Shown: piece by piece, positions 14,681 through 14,685 of the stretch | Numbering within the stretch: position 1 is the first letter of the stretch | Layout of the letters: each line of letters starts with the position of its first letter | Assembly (NCBI GenBank): GCA_946530565.1 | Contig: CAMNAE010000010.1 | Location: 1-14,685, forward strand | Reading direction: 5' to 3' | Length of the DNA stretch: 14,685 bases | From: an uncultured Oscillibacter sp. | GTDB lineage: Bacteria > Bacillota > Clostridia > Oscillospirales > Oscillospiraceae | The notes under the pieces: model-generated | What the model saw: only the letters and a program-made list of their open reading frames with translations | What the model was told of the DNA's origin: nothing | Database searches by the model: none | Position numbers and translations under genes: made by a program

Positions 14681-14685
14681 ATGGA
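14681..14685 (+). CDS. Start of the next gene, cut by the window edge
   Basis: ATG at 14681 follows TAAGGAAG (14663-14670) at about ten bases, 43 bp after the previous stop. Only one codon and two bases are visible. By gene order a second yycH/yycI-like gene or walJ (yycJ) would be expected, but nothing in the sequence shows this. Confidence 0.3.

Overview
The window looks like chromosomal DNA from a high-GC member of the Clostridia, most likely Oscillospirales-like. The reasons are a Firmicutes-type WalR/WalK two-component locus, strong AGGAGG-type ribosome binding sites, TTGACA/TATAAT promoters and short hairpin-plus-U terminators, combined with GC-rich codon use. No mobile element, phage gene, rRNA, tRNA or CRISPR array was seen.

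Left part (1-2802, + strand): the 3' end of a catabolic operon. It encodes a LarA-type (nickel-pincer) 2-hydroxyacid racemase/epimerase homologue cut by the window edge, then a split UxaA-type hydro-lyase as a 96-aa SAF subunit and a 388-aa catalytic subunit. Together they suggest epimerisation and dehydration of a sugar acid or other 2-hydroxyacid. The operon ends at a bidirectional terminator shared with the convergent uracil permease.

Middle-left (2848-5775, - strand): an NCS2 uracil permease (uraA/pyrP type) and, upstream of it, rmuC with its own terminator. Between the permease promoter and its start codon lies a leader with a translatable 25-codon, Phe-rich and U-rich ORF whose stop codon is in the loop of an intrinsic terminator. 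This looks like pyrBI-type coupled transcription/translation attenuation and is the most interesting regulatory element here.

Middle (5840-8514): a + strand hydroxyacyl-CoA/carnitine-type dehydrogenase with an unusual cofactor site, a small protein with three four-cysteine zinc modules, a bidirectional terminator, and a - strand transaldolase-family gene with its own promoter.

Right part (8515-14685, + strand): a 579-bp AT-rich intergenic region holding a consensus promoter flanked by two copies of an 18-bp inverted element that resembles WalR/PhoP-type direct-repeat boxes. It drives a secreted G5-3D cell-wall protein (YabE/YocH-like). After a strong terminator comes the operon NUDIX hydrolase - walR - walK - yycH-like, with the next gene beginning at the right edge. 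WalK keeps all four zinc ligands known from the cytoplasmic PAS domain of Staphylococcus aureus WalK. The G5-3D protein next door, with WalR-like boxes at its promoter, is a plausible direct target of this cell-wall regulatory system.
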